Below are positions 5,046 through 6,094 of a DNA stretch of 6,094 nucleotides, piece by piece. Made by a program: the position numbers and the translations under genes. The notes beneath the pieces were generated by a model, which had not been told where the DNA came from, did no database searches, and worked only from the letters and a program-made list of their open reading frames with translations. The DNA lies in assembly GCA_900752785.1 (NCBI GenBank), contig CAADWP010000220.1:1-6094 (forward strand), in the 5' to 3' direction. Numbering within the stretch: position 1 is the stretch's first letter; each line of letters starts with the position of its first letter. This DNA comes from an uncultured Ruminococcus sp. GTDB lineage: Bacteria; Bacillota; Clostridia; Oscillospirales; Ruminococcaceae.

Positions 5046-5288
5046 GTAGTCTACCTGATATGTTTTTCCGTCAGAGGCAGTTGTTGCAAAATTTGCAACA
5101 ACTGAATTTCTTTGTAATTCACCTTCTTCAAATATGTTTTTGATATGCCTTGAGATAGTAGATTTATCTCTTTGAAAAAGCCCTGCCATTTGCTCTAGTG
5201 ACAGTCATACGGTATCTTCATCAAAGGTAGTTTCTATCTTGGTTAAGCCATCTTCGGTTGTGTACATAATTATGCTTGAATTTCCCAT
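5046..5288 (-). pseudogene. Second RhuM-family gene: nonsense codon and missing 3' part
   Basis: Reading from ATG 5288 (ribosome binding site AGGAGG at 5303-5298, 8 bases away), the frame gives MGNSSIIMYTTEDGLTKIET, then TFDEDTV, then TGA at codon 28 (5207-5205), then LSLEQMAGLFQRDKSTISRH and IKNIFEEGELQRNSVVANFA, and TTASDGKTYQVDY. The aligned RhuM at 3281 has DDTVWLTQQQL, so the TGA stands exactly where Trp (TGG) belongs, a one-base nonsense change. Homology stops at VDY (about 5046), before the expected YNLD block; some 250 residues are lost. The copy is a diverged paralogue rather than a recent duplicate. It follows the DUF6076 remnant by 4 bases and was probably co-transcribed with it. 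The same-site 27-bp palindrome is retained at 5078-5104. Confidence 0.88.
5078..5104. repeat. Perfect 27-bp palindrome in the RhuM pseudogene
   Basis: CAGTTGTTGCAAA (5078-5090) is mirrored exactly at 5092-5104 around one central base. It covers codons Ser62 to Ala71 (SVVANFATTA) of the minus-strand RhuM remnant, the same place as the palindrome at 3486-3512. The outer 8 bases of each arm are identical between the copies. The inner 5 (GCAAA against CGGAA) differ at three positions, each matched by a compensating change in the opposite arm. Confidence 0.95.
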
Positions 5289-5292
5289 ACAA

Positions 5293-5729
5293 TTAGACCT
5301 CCTGTGTTGGTATATTATTTTTTTTCGCCCTGCTCTTATGTACATTGTACTGGTTCTTACATTGTGGGGAGCAGAATTCCATGTTTGATCTTGTGGCGGT
5401 AAATGCCTTGCCGCAGTGTTTACATACTTATCGAAAGGGAAGAAGCAGGACAGATATCTTTCCGTCGAAATATTTTCTTCTTTGATGAAATGATTTTTCG
5501 GCAGATAGATTGCTTCATATGTAATAAAATCCTGTGTGGTGGGAAGTGCTGTCATAAATCCCAGCATACCGTACTCGGACACAAAGGCCATAATGGCTTC
5601 TTTTAATTCTGATTCACTTGCCTTGTTCATGGCAGTAGTACTGATATTGATTGCGGTCAGCACAAACTTCTCATAATCCTTTATAGGATTGTAGATGGAT
5701 GGTTTCCGGCTTTGCCTGTTCTCTTGCAA
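5293..5729 (-). pseudogene. DUF6076-family gene with a large internal deletion
   Basis: The 5' part (about 5729-5428) reads IYNPIKDYEKFVLTAINIST, FVSEYGMLGFMTALPTTQDF, then YLPKNHFIKEENISTERYLS and CFFPFDK, which I recognise as the N-terminal conserved region of DUF6076 proteins. In another frame, 5427-5293 reads VCKHCGKAFTATRSNMEF, CSPQCKNQYNVHKSRAKK and NNIPTQEV before TAA, the C-terminal zinc-finger-like end of the same family (CxxC-x14-CxxxC). Intact members have well over 100 residues between these blocks; here they are fused at about 5427 with a frame change, so the middle is deleted. The 5' end is also unclear: the frame opens only with TTG 5729 after a TGA, with no ribosome binding site. 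The last codons hold the ribosome binding site of the RhuM remnant. The function of the family is unknown. Confidence 0.75.
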
Positions 5730-6026
5730 TCTTTCTCACTATAACACCAATCTTTTTTTATGAGGGCAAGTTTTTTGTCAAGTTTTTCAGGGGTTGTCGG
5801 TATTTTCCCTGTCGATTTCGTGATAGCGTTCTTTTCGTTTACAGTTGTAATCCGGATGAGCCCTTTTAAATATAAAAATATTACTTCAAACATTAAAAGT
5901 GAAAAAAATTGAAATCGGTTCAAAGGGAAGGAAATAAGCCATTTCTTGGCTGGAAAAGTGCTCTACTACACACTTACTACATGTTTTTTTGAGAAATAGC
6001 TCGGTATAGTTACTTTAAATGGATAA
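5730..6026. other. Non-coding or decayed stretch, no assignable gene
   Basis: On the minus strand an 80-codon frame (5923-5681) reads TTVNEKNAITKSTGKIPTTP then EKLDKKLALIKKDW. A second frame in the same place reads KRAHPDYNCKRKERYHEIDR then ENTDNP. Either could be a decayed 5' neighbour of the DUF6076 gene, but I recognise neither, and both lack a ribosome binding site. From 5930 on, AT-rich sequence carries an interrupted inverted repeat (5937-5946 with 5992-6001, one G-U), two copies of TACTACA (5964 and 5975), and a run of seven T at 5984-5990. No gene is evident. Confidence 0.4.
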
Positions 6027-6055
6027 TTGACATTATGGTATATATGCCATATAAT
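6027..6055 (+). promoter_or_regulatory. Perfect consensus sigma-A promoter
   Basis: TTGACA (6027-6032) and TATAAT (6050-6055) are exact matches separated by exactly 17 bases, and point at the gene starting at 6074. Transcription should begin at about 6061-6063, which leaves only some 12 bases of leader, so the ribosome binding site sits at the very 5' end of the mRNA. An unmodified promoter of this strength is normally repressed; a dyad overlaps its spacer. Confidence 0.88.
6034..6051. promoter_or_regulatory. Dyad in the promoter spacer, candidate operator
   Basis: TATGGTATATATGCCATA is an 18-bp dyad with a single T-G mismatch per arm. It fills the spacer between the -35 and -10 boxes and covers the first two bases of the -10 box, where a bound dimer would block RNA polymerase. 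The binding protein may be the gene product starting at 6074, by analogy with self-repressing regulators, but this is inference. Confidence 0.45.
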
Positions 6056-6073
6056 ATTTACAAAGGAGATTAT

Positions 6074-6094
6074 ATGACAGAATTTAAACTGATA
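6074..6094 (+). CDS. Start of an unidentified gene, cut by the window end
   Basis: ATG at 6074 is preceded by AAAGGAGA (6062-6069), 5 bases upstream, and by a perfect promoter. Only MTEFKLI is visible, too little to name a family. The start is well supported. Confidence 0.75.

Noticed and set aside
5403..5606. Plus-strand 67-codon frame over the DUF6076 remnant
   Set aside because: It is a shadow of the decayed minus-strand gene, whose family motifs are clear.
5205..5729. A natural DUF6076-RhuM fusion protein of 174 residues
   Set aside because: The apparent fusion arises only because a deletion changed frame and the frame then ran into the RhuM start. The true C-terminus is readable in another frame and ends at 5293, and RhuM has its own ribosome binding site.
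5964..5981. TACTACA repeated twice, as a possible iteron or attachment repeat
   Set aside because: Only two short copies with no further array or flanking symmetry.
5937..6001. Terminator or long hairpin formed by the inverted repeat and T-run
   Set aside because: The arms are 44 bases apart and the T-run lies inside the loop, so it does not have terminator geometry.

Overview
The window is AT-rich DNA from a Gram-positive Firmicute, most likely a gut Clostridia/Lachnospiraceae-type genome. The evidence is strong AGGAGG-type ribosome binding sites, low-GC codon use, consensus TTGACA/TATAAT signals, and protein families (Cys_rich_KTR, RhuM, DUF6076, DUF4143-type ATPases, small helix-turn-helix proteins) typical of that group. 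The genus is an inference. No rRNA, tRNA or CRISPR array is visible.

Layout. Positions 29-949 (minus) hold an apparently intact tyrosine recombinase with all six catalytic residues. Positions 950-1338 hold its probable promoter and a P-loop nucleotide-kinase fossil. Positions 1356-2848 are a healthy co-directional block: a 59-residue helix-turn-helix protein, an XRE-type regulator carrying six membrane helices, and, overlapping it by ATGA, a 54-residue cysteine-rich KTR protein, closed by a strong terminator. Positions 2849-3280 hold no intact gene, only a broken mini-ORF, two hairpins (one a terminator) and a perfect 18-bp palindrome just ahead of the next gene. Positions 3281-4285 encode an intact RhuM-family protein. 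Its end carries the ribosome binding site of a serine recombinase that is cut off after 31 residues. Positions 4410-4637 encode a small two-helix membrane protein. The rest to about 5930 is a gene graveyard: the frameshifted tail of a DUF4143-type ATPase (+), a second RhuM gene with a nonsense codon and no 3' part (-), and a DUF6076 gene with a large internal deletion (-). Positions 6027-6094 carry a perfect sigma-A promoter and the first seven codons of a new gene.

How it fits together. The window looks like an accessory island built by successive insertions and deletions, with recombinases at two places and at least five broken genes. The working parts are the tyrosine recombinase, the HTH / membrane-XRE / KTR cluster, the first RhuM gene and the small membrane protein.

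The most striking observation is that both RhuM genes, though clearly diverged, contain a perfect 27-bp DNA palindrome at the same codons. The outer arms are identical and the inner arms differ, but each is exactly self-complementary. This points to a selected DNA or RNA structure inside the RhuM reading frame rather than protein conservation alone.
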